Shown: in pieces, positions 25,122-37,167 of the stretch
Layout: every line of letters starts with the position of its first letter
Position numbering within the stretch: position 1 is the first letter of the stretch
Source: Nitrosomonadales bacterium
Lineage (GTDB): Bacteria > Pseudomonadota > Gammaproteobacteria > Burkholderiales > Gallionellaceae
Direction: 5' to 3'
Length of the DNA: 63,077 nucleotides
Assembly: GCA_025350915.1 (NCBI GenBank)
Contig: JANXWX010000135.1
Span: 1-63,077, forward strand
Program-made: the position numbers and the translations under genes
The notes under the pieces: model-generated
The model's database searches: none
Told to the model about the DNA's origin: nothing
The model's input: only the letters and a program-made list of their open reading frames with translations

Positions 25122-26117
25122 CTATTTGATCTTGTTCAGCAGTTCAGCTTTTTTGTTATCAAACTCGGCCTGGGTCAACACGCCTTTTTTGAACAGTTCA
25201 CCCAGCTTTTCAATCTGCTGTATCGGATCTTCCTGTGGAGCGGAAGCAGCGTTACCGGATGGATGCATCATATTCTGCGCCATTATCTGCCCCATGCCGA
25301 TACCCGCACCGATGCCTACACCTGCCCCAGCACCGCCATTCGGATTGGCTGCCGCAATCGCGATACTGTCGGCGGTCTGAAACTGGCTGTAAGCCTGTAA
25401 ATTACCAACCAGACGCATCGATGTAGCCTTGTCCAGATGTTCCTGCAGCTCTTCCGGCAAGGAAATACTTTGCACATAAAATGTACGCAGCTCCAAACCA
25501 AATTCTCTCAAGGCCGGTGCTACAGCTTCTGCCAGCAGTTTTGAAAACACATCCTGCTTCGACGCCATATCCACAAACGCGACATCACTGCCACCGAGGA
25601 AAGTGGCCAGTGAGGCCAGAATAGCCGAGCGTATCTGTCCTTCTACATCCTGTATGGTATAAATTTCTGCGGTACCACACAGCTTGGTCCAGAACGGCAC
25701 GATGTCGACGACTTTGTACGAGTAGGTACCGAAGGCACGAATGCGCAAAGGCCCGTATTCCTTGTCACGTATGGTGATGGGCTGGGTGGTGCCCCATTTC
25801 TGGTCTAGCTGTTCGCGATGGCTGAAATAGTAAACGTCTGACTTGAAGGGGGACTCGAAGAACTTGTCCCAGTTCTGCAGATAGGTGAGGATGGGGAGTG
25901 TTTTGGTGCTGAGCGTATAGGTACCCGCACCAAACTGGTCGGCCCATTTTCCCTCATTGAAAAAAGCCGCACGCTGGGTTTCACGTACTACGAGTTGCGC
26001 GCCGTTCTGGATTTCCTTGTCCTGCATCGGATAGCGATAAGCCAGTACACCCGGCTGGTCTTCTGTCCATTGAATGACATCAATAAACTGTTTCGACAAA
26101 AAGCTCATTAATCCCAT
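25122..26117 (-). CDS. SPFH-domain protein with C-terminal SHOCT (YdjI / virion-core-protein type)
   Basis: 331 residues. Residues ~1-250 form an SPFH/band-7 domain of the YdjI class (VIQWTEDQPGVLAYRYP, GAQLVVRETQRAAFFNEGK, GFGLELRTFYVQSISLP-like: EFGLELRTFYVQSISLPEE). A Gly/Ala-rich linker (~258-283) leads to a SHOCT motif (IEKLGELFKKGVLTQAEFDN), a short helical hairpin that mediates oligomer contacts. AAGGGG precedes the ATG; it is the first gene of the six-gene operon. Such proteins scaffold at membranes; here the likely clients are the aminopropyltransferase and DUF350. Confidence 0.85.
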   Translation of the reverse strand: MGLMSFLSKQFIDVIQWTEDQPGVLAYRYPMQDKEIQNGAQLVVRETQRAAFFNEGKWADQFGAGTYTLSTKTLPILTYLQNWDKFFESPFKSDVYYFSHREQLDQKWGTTQPITIRDKEYGPLRIRAFGTYSYKVVDIVPFWTKLCGTAEIYTIQDVEGQIRSAILASLATFLGGSDVAFVDMASKQDVFSKLLAEAVAPALREFGLELRTFYVQSISLPEELQEHLDKATSMRLVGNLQAYSQFQTADSIAIAAANPNGGAGAGVGIGAGIGMGQIMAQNMMHPSGNAASAPQEDPIQQIEKLGELFKKGVLTQAEFDNKKAELLNKIK

Positions 26118-26166
26118 ACCGCCCCTTTGGAAGTAAATCAGATTTTAATTGTACCCGTTTGCTTTG

Positions 26167-26907
26167 TTAACCAGTTGCGCGCTGCCTTCTAGCCTCGTAC
26201 AGAAACACGCCGGTACTTACCGAGACGTTCAAACTTTCCACGCTGCCCAGCATCGGTATACGCACCAGTTGATCACACGTCTCTTTGGTTAATCTGCGCA
26301 GACCTTCACCTTCGGCACCCAGAACAAACGCTAATGGGCCAGTATGCTTGAAGCTATGAAGATCAGCGTCTGCTTCTCCATCCGCACCCACTACCCAGAT
26401 ATCACGCTCCTTAAGTTCTCGCAGCGTGCGAGAGATATTGGTGACGGTAATATAGGGAACGGTTTCTGCAGCACCGCACGCCACTTTTTCTACTGTACTG
26501 GTAATACCCACCGCACGGTCTTTGGGTGCAATGACGGCATGCACACCAAACGCATCGGCGCTGCGCAGACAGGCGCCAAGATTGTGCGGATCCTGCACGC
26601 CATCCAGCACCAGTATCAATGCGGGTTCGGTCAGGGTATCCAGCACATCGTCCAGATGCTGGACGCGCTGTGCCGCATCAACCCGCGCTGCAACGCCCTG
26701 ATGGCGCGTATTGCCTGCCATCCCATCGAGGCGCTTGCCATCTACCGGCACCACGCGTACATCGTGAGATTCTGCCAGTTTCAGCAAGTCTTTTGCACGG
26801 GGATCACGGCGTTGTGAGTCTACATATATTTCAGACACGCTGTCCGCATTTTGGCGGATGCGCGCGATCACGGCATGGAAGCCGTGAATGATACGGGTTT
26901 CAGCCAT
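26167..26907 (-). CDS. rlmB: 23S rRNA (guanosine(2251)-2'-O)-methyltransferase RlmB
   Basis: 246 residues from the ATG at 26907; the open frame further left lies in rnr. Substrate-binding N-terminal domain begins [12 protein letters not shown]; the SPOUT catalytic domain has [14 protein letters not shown] (motif 1), [10 protein letters not shown] (motif 2) and [22 protein letters not shown] (motif 3). It methylates G2251 in the P loop of 23S rRNA. The start overlaps the rnr stop by 8 nt, the usual rnr-rlmB pairing. Confidence 0.93.
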   Translation of the reverse strand: MAETRIIHGFHAVIARIRQNADSVSEIYVDSQRRDPRAKDLLKLAESHDVRVVPVDGKRLDGMAGNTRHQGVAARVDAAQRVQHLDDVLDTLTEPALILVLDGVQDPHNLGACLRSADAFGVHAVIAPKDRAVGITSTVEKVACGAAETVPYITVTNISRTLRELKERDIWVVGADGEADADLHSFKHTGPLAFVLGAEGEGLRRLTKETCDQLVRIPMLGSVESLNVSVSTGVFLYEARRQRATG

Positions 26908-29191
26908 GGTGTTTGTGTGCTTTCTTCGGCTTCTTCGGTGCGTGACTGCCGCCCCATGCACCGGCTTTTTTGCTTACATCCAGCTCACCGGCTTCGCCCG
27001 GAGTACCGGCTGGAGATTCAGAAATAACACTTTCCAGCACAAAATCGATCTTGGTGCTTTCCATATCGACACGCACCACTTGCACACGTACCCGATCACC
27101 CAGACGGTAGCGTTTACCCGAATGCTCGCCCAGCATCTGGTGTTTGGTTGCATCGAAGTGGAAATAGTCTGAACCGAGTTCAGACACATGCACCAGACCT
27201 TCTACAAACAGATCGTCCAGCGTGATAAACAGACCAAAGCCGGTAACGGATGAAATCGTGCCATCATAAACATTACCGAGATGGTCACGCATATAGAAGC
27301 ACTTGAGCCAGGCTTCCACATCGCGGGTTGCATCATCGGCACGGCGTTCATTCTGCGAACAGTGCACACCGAGTGCGTCCCATTTTTCGGAAGGCTTGTA
27401 TTGCGAACCCTTTAGCACCGCCTTGATCGCACGGTGCACCAGCAGATCGGGGTAGCGGCGGATAGGCGAAGTAAAGTGCGCATAGGCTTCATAACCCAGA
27501 CCGAAGTGACCGGCGTTTTCGGGTGCATAACGTGCCTGGCGCAGTGAGCGCAGCATCACGGTTTGCAACAACGCATAATCGGGGCGGCCTTTAATTTGCT
27601 TCAGCAATTTTGCATAGTCACCCGCTTGCGGCTCGTCACCACCGCCCAGCTCAAGACCGAATTCCTTGAAAAATTCGCGCACGGCTTCCAGTTTTTCCGG
27701 TGTAGGACCTTCATGCACACGATACAGAACCGGATGTTCATGGTCATGCAGGAAACCTGCCGCGCACACGTTGGCAGCCAGCATGCATTCCTCAATCAGC
27801 TTGTGCGCATCGTTACGGTGCACAGGCACGATCTTTTCTATCTTGCCCTGATCATTGAAGATCATCTGCGTTTCGACGGTCTCAAAATCAATTGCGCCAC
27901 GCTTGCCACGCGCCAGGAGCAATGTCTGGAACAGGGTATAGAGGTGATTGATATGTGGCAGTACGCCGGCATATTGCTGTGCAATTTCGCCTTGCGGATT
28001 GGCCAGCATATCGGCAACCTGGTTATAGGTAAGCCGCGCTTTGGAAACCATAACCGAGGGATAAAAACGGTATCTCTCGATGACGCCATCCGCGCTAATC
28101 TGCATATCGCAGACCATGCACAGACGCTCAACATTCGGGTTGATCGAGCATAGTCCATTTGAAAGCTCTTCCGGCAACATCGGAATCACGCGGCGCGGGA
28201 AATAAACCGAGGTACTGCGATTCAATGCTTCTTTATCCAGCGGATCACCGGGCTGCACATAGGCGCTGACGTCGGCAATCGCCACCACCAGACGGAAGCC
28301 GGAACCGGAGGGTTCGCAATATACCGCATCATCGAAATCGCGTGCGGTTTCGCCGTCTATCGTCACCAGCGGCAATTCGCGCACATCCTCGCGCCCTGCG
28401 TAACTTTCTGCCTGAACCTGCGCTGAAAACTGCTCGGCCTGATGTTTCGCATCATGCGGGAATTCATAGGGCAAATCGTGCTTGCGCAGGGCAATTTCAA
28501 TCTCCATACCGGAATCGCCGTAATTACCCAGCACTTCCACGACTCGGCCTATCGGCTGCGCATGCTTGTTCGGTTGCTGCATGATTTCCAGTATCACCAC
28601 CTGGCCGGCCAGCGCGCCGTTTTGCTCACCCGGCGCAACCAGAATATCCTGACTGATGCGGCGATTTTCAGCTACCACAAACAGGATGCCGTGATCTTCA
28701 TATAATCGACCAACCACGCGTGTATTTGCATGCTCCAATACTTCGACGATGCTGGCTTCACGGCGGCCGCGGCGGTCAGTGCCGCCCACGCGCACCATCA
28801 CGATATCACCGTGCAGCGCCTTGTGCATTTCCTTTGCGCTCAACACCAGATCATCACTGCCATCTTCAGGAATCAGGAAGCCGAATCCATCCGGATGCCC
28901 CTGTACTTTTCCCTTAACCAGGTCTAGTTTGTCCATCACACAAATGGCACGCTTGCGGTTGCGCATGATCTGCCCGTCCCGCTCCATTGCGCGTAAGCGG
29001 CGGGTAAATAGCTCTTCCTCGTGCAGCTCGATTTGCAGCAAGGCACACAGGTCTTCCTGCTCGATCGGCACACCATGTTCGGCCAGAACCTGCAGAATAT
29101 ATTCGCGGCTGGGCAGTGGATGTTCATACTGTTCGCGTTCGCGTTCCAGGAATGGATCGAGTGCACGAATATTATTTTTATTATTTGTCAT
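26900..29191 (-). CDS. rnr: Ribonuclease R
   Basis: 763 residues. Order: N-terminal HTH (~25-85), two cold-shock domains, the RNB catalytic domain with [17 protein letters not shown] (catalytic aspartates) and the [23 protein letters not shown] region, C-terminal S1 domain ([25 protein letters not shown]), then a basic tail [11 protein letters not shown]. RNase R degrades structured RNA 3' to 5'. Its start region overlaps the promoter of the divergent tRNA-Leu gene. Confidence 0.95.
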   Translation of the reverse strand: MTNNKNNIRALDPFLEREREQYEHPLPSREYILQVLAEHGVPIEQEDLCALLQIELHEEELFTRRLRAMERDGQIMRNRKRAICVMDKLDLVKGKVQGHPDGFGFLIPEDGSDDLVLSAKEMHKALHGDIVMVRVGGTDRRGRREASIVEVLEHANTRVVGRLYEDHGILFVVAENRRISQDILVAPGEQNGALAGQVVILEIMQQPNKHAQPIGRVVEVLGNYGDSGMEIEIALRKHDLPYEFPHDAKHQAEQFSAQVQAESYAGREDVRELPLVTIDGETARDFDDAVYCEPSGSGFRLVVAIADVSAYVQPGDPLDKEALNRSTSVYFPRRVIPMLPEELSNGLCSINPNVERLCMVCDMQISADGVIERYRFYPSVMVSKARLTYNQVADMLANPQGEIAQQYAGVLPHINHLYTLFQTLLLARGKRGAIDFETVETQMIFNDQGKIEKIVPVHRNDAHKLIEECMLAANVCAAGFLHDHEHPVLYRVHEGPTPEKLEAVREFFKEFGLELGGGDEPQAGDYAKLLKQIKGRPDYALLQTVMLRSLRQARYAPENAGHFGLGYEAYAHFTSPIRRYPDLLVHRAIKAVLKGSQYKPSEKWDALGVHCSQNERRADDATRDVEAWLKCFYMRDHLGNVYDGTISSVTGFGLFITLDDLFVEGLVHVSELGSDYFHFDATKHQMLGEHSGKRYRLGDRVRVQVVRVDMESTKIDFVLESVISESPAGTPGEAGELDVSKKAGAWGGSHAPKKPKKAHKHHG

Positions 29192-29219
29192 TGACAGCTT
29201 ATCCTATAGCAATTAAAGT
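29191..29219 (+). promoter_or_regulatory. Promoter of tRNA-Leu
   Basis: Consensus -35 TTGACA (29191-29196), 17-bp spacer, -10 TAAAGT (29214-29219), then a GC-rich discriminator (ACGCGCC), as in stringently controlled stable-RNA promoters. Start would be ~15 nt before the tRNA. The -35 lies right at the rnr start codon on the other strand. Confidence 0.6.
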
Positions 29220-29241
29220 ACGCGCCCTCAAGCAATCTAAT

Positions 29242-29326
29242 GCCCGGATGGCGGAATTGGTAGACGCGCACGGTTCAGGTCCGTGTGCCGCAAGGTGTGG
29301 AGGTTCGAGTCCTCTTCCGGGCACCA
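29242..29326 (+). tRNA. tRNA-Leu (anticodon CAG), CCA encoded
   Basis: Acceptor stem GCCCGGA/TCCGGGC, discriminator A, and encoded CCA at 29324-29326. Anticodon loop TTCAGGT gives CAG (29276-29278), reading CUG. There is a class II variable arm (TGCCGCAAGGTGT) and the T-loop GGTTCGAGTCC. It runs opposite to its neighbours rnr and purA. Confidence 0.97.
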
Positions 29327-29420
29327 AGCTTTAGACTTGTTATCAGCTTTGGTTCTCGCAAATTCAAGAACCCATTCGGTCTTAACGACCAAACCAGTTT
29401 CAAATCCCCACGATTTATTC

Positions 29421-29457
29421 AAAAAACTCAAACACTCACTGCCTGTCAGGCCCTGAG
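29421..29457 (-). terminator. Possible terminator downstream of purA
   Basis: On the minus strand, CTCA-GG-GCC/GGC-AG-TGAG can form an imperfect hairpin with a TGACA loop, followed after eight bases by TTTTTT. It lies ~28 nt after the purA stop. The distance to the U-tract makes this a weak call. Confidence 0.3.
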
Positions 29458-29484
29458 CATTGATTTCTCCTGTTTCAAACAATT

Positions 29485-31977
<2,493 letters not shown>

Positions 31978-31978
<1 letters not shown>

Positions 31979-32163
31979 TATTTGATCCAGTAAATCAGCA
32001 GCAATCCGCACAACATCAGCGTCAACCCGACAAAGCGAGTCTGACCATCCTGCAGTTGAGACAGCTTGCTCAAACCTGCCCGCCAAGCTGCCGGCAACAG
32101 AAAAGGCATCAAACCTTCTATCACCAGCATCAGGCCGAATGCAGTTAATAAATATTCCAGCAT
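31978..32163 (-). CDS. DUF2065 family small membrane protein
   Basis: 61 residues with two membrane helices (LLTAFGLMLVIEGLMPFLLP and GLTLMLCGLLLIYWI). DUF2065 proteins are regularly encoded between hflC and hisZ/purA in proteobacteria. The stop overlaps the hisZ ATG. Function unknown, possibly an accessory of HflKC. Confidence 0.88.
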
Positions 32164-32201
32164 GGGATCGCCTTTAAAAATTCAAACTCAAAGCGTGTAA
32201 T

Positions 32202-33080
32202 TTACTTGCCACCCTTGCTGGCGCTCTTCAAATACTTGAAGAACGATGAGCTGGGGTCAACCACCATCACATCGCTCTTATTCTTGAAACTTTGTTTATA
32301 GGCTTCCATGCTGCGATAGAACGCATAAAACTCGGAGTTGCGGCCATAGGCTGAGGCATACAGCGCCGAGGCTTTAGCATCGCCATCACCCTTGATTTTT
32401 TGCGCTTCACGGTAGGCATTGGCCAGCGTTACTTCGCGCTGCCTGTCGGCATCAGCGCGTATCTTCTCGCTTTCAGCATTACCGGTTGCACGCAACTCAT
32501 TGGCAACACGTTTGCGTTCTGCATCCATACGGCGATACACAGAATCACTGATCTCAACAGGAAAATCCACACGCTTGAGGCGCACATCCATTACCTGCAC
32601 ACCGATTTTGCGCGCATCGGCATCCGCTTTTTCACGCAGCACTTCCATGATCTTATTGCGTTCGCCGGAGATCACATCGGTGACACTGCGCTTGCCGAAC
32701 TCCTCGCGCATGATCGAGTTAACGGTTTGCATCAAACGGGTTTGTGCCATCTGTTCGTCACCTCGCACGCTGATGTAATATTGTTTCACATCGTCAATTT
32801 TCCATTTGACGAATGAATCCACCATCACATTTTTCTTTTCTGCTGTGATAAAACGCTCGGGCTCCACACTATCCATGGTCAGTATGCGTGAATCAAAATA
32901 GCGCACGTTCTGTATCAGTGGCCATTTCCAATACAGACCCGGGGTTTTTTTTACACTGACCAGTTCGCCCAACTGTAAAACGATAGCGGTTTGGCGCTGA
33001 TCGACTACAAACAGACTCATACTGACGATAATCAATACTACGATACCGCCCACCAGAAAATTAATTGTATTTGCTTTCAT
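32202..33080 (-). CDS. hflC: HflC, FtsH protease modulator subunit
   Basis: 292 residues. One N-terminal membrane helix (~7-25), then an SPFH domain (VDQRQTAIVLQLGELV, VKKTPGLYWKWPLIQNV) and a long helical part (VMDVRLKRVDFP, VYRRMDAERKRVANELRATG). HflC with HflK forms the cage around FtsH. ATG overlaps the hflK stop (TAATG). Confidence 0.96.
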   Translation of the reverse strand: MKANTINFLVGGIVVLIIVSMSLFVVDQRQTAIVLQLGELVSVKKTPGLYWKWPLIQNVRYFDSRILTMDSVEPERFITAEKKNVMVDSFVKWKIDDVKQYYISVRGDEQMAQTRLMQTVNSIMREEFGKRSVTDVISGERNKIMEVLREKADADARKIGVQVMDVRLKRVDFPVEISDSVYRRMDAERKRVANELRATGNAESEKIRADADRQREVTLANAYREAQKIKGDGDAKASALYASAYGRNSEFYAFYRSMEAYKQSFKNKSDVMVVDPSSSFFKYLKSASKGGK

Positions 33081-34261
33081 TAATGTGACTCCCTATCACG
33101 ACCACGAGTAATTTCACGCCCGCGAGTCGGTGCTGCAGCCTCATTCACCGTTGCCGACGATGATGTTGCCTGATCCATGTTTGAAGTAGCTGTTGTATCC
33201 GGTGGTTGAGCTGAATTTTGAATCAACTTATCCAAAGGCAGATAGAGGAGATTGTTGCCATTCTTTTGATCCACCATAACCTTGCTACTATTGGTCATGA
33301 CCTGTTGCATCATGTCGATATACATACGTTCACGGGTAACGCCCGGCGCCTTTTCATATTCCACCAGCACCTGCTTGAAACGACTCGCATCACCTTCCGC
33401 ATTGGCGATCACGCGCTGGCGATAACCTTCCGATTCCTCTTTCAGGCGTGCCGCCGCACCCTTGGCTCTGGGCACGACATCGTTTGCATAAGCCTGGCCT
33501 TCATTCTTCTGGCGTTCCCTGTCCTGTCCTGCTTTCACCGCATCATCAAAAGCCGCCTGAACCTGCTCGGGTGGCTGCGCATTCTGCATGGTGACCTTGC
33601 TTACCAGGATGCCTGTTTTATAGCGATCCAGAATATCCTGAATCAACTTGGTTGTTGCCGCAGCCACCTGCTCGCGCCCTTCGTACAGCACAAAGTCCAT
33701 CTTGTTTTTGCCGACGATTTCGCGGAGGGCCGTTTCCGCAGCCTGACGCACGTTCTCGTCCGGTTTGCGGTTATTGAACAGATAATCAGTAGGCTCTTTC
33801 AGGAAGTACTGAACGGCAAATTGGATGTCGATGATATTTTCATCAGAAGTCAGCATCAGCGATTCGCGCAACATCTTGTTCTTCACGTTTTCGCGATAGC
33901 CGATTTCAACCGTTCTGACCTGGCTTAAACTCACCACCTCGACCGACTCAATCGGGTAAGGCATATGCCAGCGCGGGCCGGGCTGTGTCGTATCGACATA
34001 CTTGCCAAAACGCAGCACCACACCACGTGAACTCGCATCAACGATGTAGAAACCACTCGCGCCCCAGATCAGCAATACGATGCTCAGAATCAGGCCGATC
34101 CCAACACCAAACCCCTGCGGAGTACCCGTACCCTTGTTGCCTGCATTACCTTTGCCGCCAAATATACCATTCAGCTTCTTGTTGAAGTTGCGCAGCAATT
34201 CATCCAGATCTGGCGGACCACCGGCGTTTTTCTTACCCCATTGCGGATCATTCAATCCCAT
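33080..34261 (-). CDS. hflK: HflK, FtsH protease modulator subunit
   Basis: 393 residues from the ATG at 34261 (GGAGGT 9 nt upstream; a TTG two codons earlier would be only 3 nt from the Shine-Dalgarno). It begins MGLNDPQWGKK, has a Gly-rich cytosolic segment, one membrane helix (~53-73) and an SPFH domain (GVVLRFGKYVDTTQPGPRWH). The C-terminus is Ser/Thr/Arg-rich. It is coupled to hflC. Confidence 0.95.
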   Translation of the reverse strand: MGLNDPQWGKKNAGGPPDLDELLRNFNKKLNGIFGGKGNAGNKGTGTPQGFGVGIGLILSIVLLIWGASGFYIVDASSRGVVLRFGKYVDTTQPGPRWHMPYPIESVEVVSLSQVRTVEIGYRENVKNKMLRESLMLTSDENIIDIQFAVQYFLKEPTDYLFNNRKPDENVRQAAETALREIVGKNKMDFVLYEGREQVAAATTKLIQDILDRYKTGILVSKVTMQNAQPPEQVQAAFDDAVKAGQDRERQKNEGQAYANDVVPRAKGAAARLKEESEGYRQRVIANAEGDASRFKQVLVEYEKAPGVTRERMYIDMMQQVMTNSSKVMVDQKNGNNLLYLPLDKLIQNSAQPPDTTATSNMDQATSSSATVNEAAAPTRGREITRGRDRESH

Positions 34262-34284
34262 AGTCAATCTACCTCCATATTATT

Positions 34285-35418
34285 TCAGTCATTAAGTGGA
34301 TGCCACTGCTCTACTGCCACATCCTGTTTGTCGGCATCACGAACCTCGGCTAATGCCGCGCGCAAATCCTCTATACCCGCACCGGTCTTCGCACTCAGAT
34401 TTATCGAGACTATTTTACCATAGTCGTCGCGTTTCACGCCCGCGGGCAAGTCCTGCAAATCAATCTTGTTATAAATCAGGATCTGCGGAATCTTGTCCGC
34501 ACCGATTTCATGCAGGACTTTATTCACTTCAGCCACCTGATCATGCCGCTCTGGGCTGTTGGCATCGACCACATGCAATAACAAGTCTGCCATCGCGGTT
34601 TCTTCGAGCGTGCTGCGAAAAGCCGCCACCAGTCCGTGCGGCAGATGTCGAATGAAGCCCACCGTATCAGATAACACTACCTGGCCCGTGCCTTCAATAA
34701 AAACCCGCCGTGCGGTGGTATCAAGCGTGGCGAACAGTTGATCAGCCGCATAGACATTGGCATGCGTCATTTTGTTGAATAACGTAGACTTTCCCGCATT
34801 CGTGTATCCCACGATGGAAACCGACAATACTTCCGATCGATCTCTTGATTTGCGCAATACCTGACGATGCTTGCGAAGTTTTTCAAGTCGTTCGTTCAAC
34901 AACACAACACGTTTGTCCAGCTTGCGTCTGTCCAATTCCAGTTGGGTTTCGCCAGGGCCGCGTGCGCCCACTGCAAATTTTTGCTGGCCCATGTCCTGAT
35001 TCATGCCGGACAGGCGCGTGGACAGATATTTGAGCTGGGCCAGCTCCACCTGAACTTTGCCCTCGTGGCTCTGCGCGCGCAAGGCAAAAATATCCAGGAT
35101 CAGCATTGTGCGGTCTATCACCCGGGCATTTAATACAGCCGCCAGGTTGCGCATTTGTGCAGGAGACAGATCGTGGTTGAAAATAACCAGCGGCACCTCC
35201 CTCTCTTCAACCATCAGGGCGATTTCATCGACCTTGCCGCTACCGGCAAACAATTTTGGATCCGGCTTTTGTCGCTTGCCACCAACAATGGCTATGCTGT
35301 TTACACCGGCACTTTCCACCAGCAAGCGGAACTCTTCCAGGCTTTCCTGATAATCCGGCGCGCCGAGATCCAGGCTGACCAGAATGGCCTCATTCGAAGC
35401 CGTCGTAGACTCGTGCAT
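34285..35418 (-). CDS. hflX: GTPase HflX
   Basis: 377 residues. N-terminal nucleotide-binding HflX domain ending with the glycine-rich loop VGARGPGETQLELDRR, then the GTPase domain: G1 GYTNAGKSTLFN, G3 DTVGFI, G4 NKIDL, G5 SAKTG. HflX rescues stalled ribosomes under stress by splitting 70S. ATG overlaps the hfq stop as TAATG. Confidence 0.96.
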   Translation of the reverse strand: MHESTTASNEAILVSLDLGAPDYQESLEEFRLLVESAGVNSIAIVGGKRQKPDPKLFAGSGKVDEIALMVEEREVPLVIFNHDLSPAQMRNLAAVLNARVIDRTMLILDIFALRAQSHEGKVQVELAQLKYLSTRLSGMNQDMGQQKFAVGARGPGETQLELDRRKLDKRVVLLNERLEKLRKHRQVLRKSRDRSEVLSVSIVGYTNAGKSTLFNKMTHANVYAADQLFATLDTTARRVFIEGTGQVVLSDTVGFIRHLPHGLVAAFRSTLEETAMADLLLHVVDANSPERHDQVAEVNKVLHEIGADKIPQILIYNKIDLQDLPAGVKRDDYGKIVSINLSAKTGAGIEDLRAALAEVRDADKQDVAVEQWHPLND

Positions 35419-35651
35419 TACTCTGTGTCGTACGGGATATTGATAGCACGCGCGGGAACGATAGTAGAAATGGCATGCTTATAAACCATCTGGATCAACG
35501 TGGAATTCTTCAATAACACCACGTACTGGTCAAACGATTCAACTTGTCCCTGTAATTTAATGCCATTTACCAGGTAGATTGCGACCTGCACATGCTCCTT
35601 GCGTAGTGCGTTCAGGAACGGGTCTTGTAGTTGTTGCCCTTTTGCGCTCAT
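35418..35651 (-). CDS. hfq: RNA chaperone Hfq
   Basis: 77 residues, almost only the Sm core: [20 protein letters not shown] (Sm1) and [12 protein letters not shown] (Sm2, with the YKH uridine-binding motif), with a short C-terminal tail. The hexamer pairs small RNAs with mRNAs. GAAGAA precedes the ATG; coupled to hflX. Confidence 0.97.
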   Translation of the reverse strand: MSAKGQQLQDPFLNALRKEHVQVAIYLVNGIKLQGQVESFDQYVVLLKNSTLIQMVYKHAISTIVPARAINIPYDTE

Positions 35652-35715
35652 TATTATTCTTCTCTATGTTTTTATTGGGGAGATTACTTTACTGGATTTT
35701 GGGCTGGCTGGCCAG

Positions 35716-37152
35716 TTACTTATCCGAGCCGGCCAACTTGCGATTGGGAAGTCGGCGAGCTTTATTGCGCACCCGGTTGGCCAGTTCGATGCCTTTGCGC
35801 CGCTCACTTTCAGTGATTCTTTTCGTGGTTTTGTCGGCAAACGGGTTTGCACCGGCCCTGAATTCCACCTTGAGCGGCGTTCCCTGCAATTTAAACGCAT
35901 CACAGAAGGTTTTTTCCAGGTAACGCCTATAGCTTTCAGGCACTTTATCCAGAGCACTGCCATGGATAATGATCAGCGGGGGATTACTGCCACCCTGGTG
36001 GGCATAACGCATCTTGGGGCGAAATACACCGCCGCGGGGTGGCTGCTGCTTTTCGACCGCATCCATTAATACTCGCGTCAGCAACGGCGTGGGCAATTTC
36101 GCCATTGCTGCGGCATAGGCTTCGTTAACTGACTTGAGCAGCGAGGGCACGCCATCGCCTTTCAGGGCTGAAATAAAATGTTGCTTCGCAAAGCTGAGAA
36201 AATGCAGTTTGCGCTCAATGTCACGCTTGGCGGTTGAGCGCTTGTACTCGTCCAGTCCGTCCCACTTGTTCACCGCCAGCACCAGCGCACGGCCCGCTTG
36301 CAGCACAAAGTCGGCCAAATGCGCATCCTGCTCGGTGATCTGGTCGCGTGCATCCACCACCAGAATCACCACATTGGCATCCTCAATCGCCTGCATGGTT
36401 TTAACCACGGAAAACTTTTCAATCGCCTCGTCTATCTTGCCGCGACGGCGCACACCGGCCGTGTCGATAATGGTGTATTGCCTGCCCTCACGCTCAAAAT
36501 CAATGTAGATACTGTCGCGTGTCGTACCCGGCTGATCAAATGCAATCACCCTTTCTTCACCCAGGATGGCATTCACCAGGGTGGACTTTCCCACATTCGG
36601 ACGACCCACTATGGCCAGCTTGGGGTGATCCGATTGTTCGTCCACCACTTCTTCCTCTGGTGGCAACTCTTCAAATATAAGCGCGATCACTTCGGTAACA
36701 TTATCGCCATGCGCCGACGAAATCGGAATCGGCTCGCCCAGGCCCAATTCAAAGAATTCATTGGTTACCTTGGTACGCTGCATGCCTTCCGCCTTATTCA
36801 CCAGCAGCTGTACGGGTCGACCAGTCTTGCGCAACAAGTTGGCAATAATTTTATCCTGCGGGGTCAACCCTTGGCGACCATCTACCAGAAACAGCACCAT
36901 ATCCGCCTCGTCTATGGCCTGTAGCGTCTGCTTGGCCATTTCGTGCATGATGCCTTCTTTTGCAACCGGCTCAAGCCCTCCCGTATCCACCACCAGATAG
37001 GGACGCTCACCGACGCGACCGCGACCATAGTGACGATCACGGGTTAAGCCAGGCAAGTCTGCAACCAGTGCGTCGCGACTGCGCGTTAAACGATTGAACA
37101 GCGTCGATTTGCCCACATTCGGACGACCAACTAAAACCAGTGTGGGCAACAT
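35716..37152 (-). CDS. der: Ribosome-assembly GTPase Der (EngA)
   Basis: 478 residues with two tandem GTPase domains. The first has G1 [14 protein letters not shown] (~8-21), DTGG and NKAE. The second has [15 protein letters not shown] (~181-195), [11 protein letters not shown] and NKWD. A C-terminal KH-like domain ends in the basic tail [13 protein letters not shown]. Der is needed for 50S maturation. Confidence 0.97.
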   Translation of the reverse strand: MLPTLVLVGRPNVGKSTLFNRLTRSRDALVADLPGLTRDRHYGRGRVGERPYLVVDTGGLEPVAKEGIMHEMAKQTLQAIDEADMVLFLVDGRQGLTPQDKIIANLLRKTGRPVQLLVNKAEGMQRTKVTNEFFELGLGEPIPISSAHGDNVTEVIALIFEELPPEEEVVDEQSDHPKLAIVGRPNVGKSTLVNAILGEERVIAFDQPGTTRDSIYIDFEREGRQYTIIDTAGVRRRGKIDEAIEKFSVVKTMQAIEDANVVILVVDARDQITEQDAHLADFVLQAGRALVLAVNKWDGLDEYKRSTAKRDIERKLHFLSFAKQHFISALKGDGVPSLLKSVNEAYAAAMAKLPTPLLTRVLMDAVEKQQPPRGGVFRPKMRYAHQGGSNPPLIIIHGSALDKVPESYRRYLEKTFCDAFKLQGTPLKVEFRAGANPFADKTTKRITESERRKGIELANRVRNKARRLPNRKLAGSDK

Positions 37153-37167
37153 ATAGAATTTCTCGAT

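Noticed and set aside
35599-36069. 156-codon plus-strand ORF opposite der
   Set aside because: It is a mirror of the der coding frame without a ribosome site or recognisable domain; the same holds for other long antisense frames over hflK, hisS and tilS.
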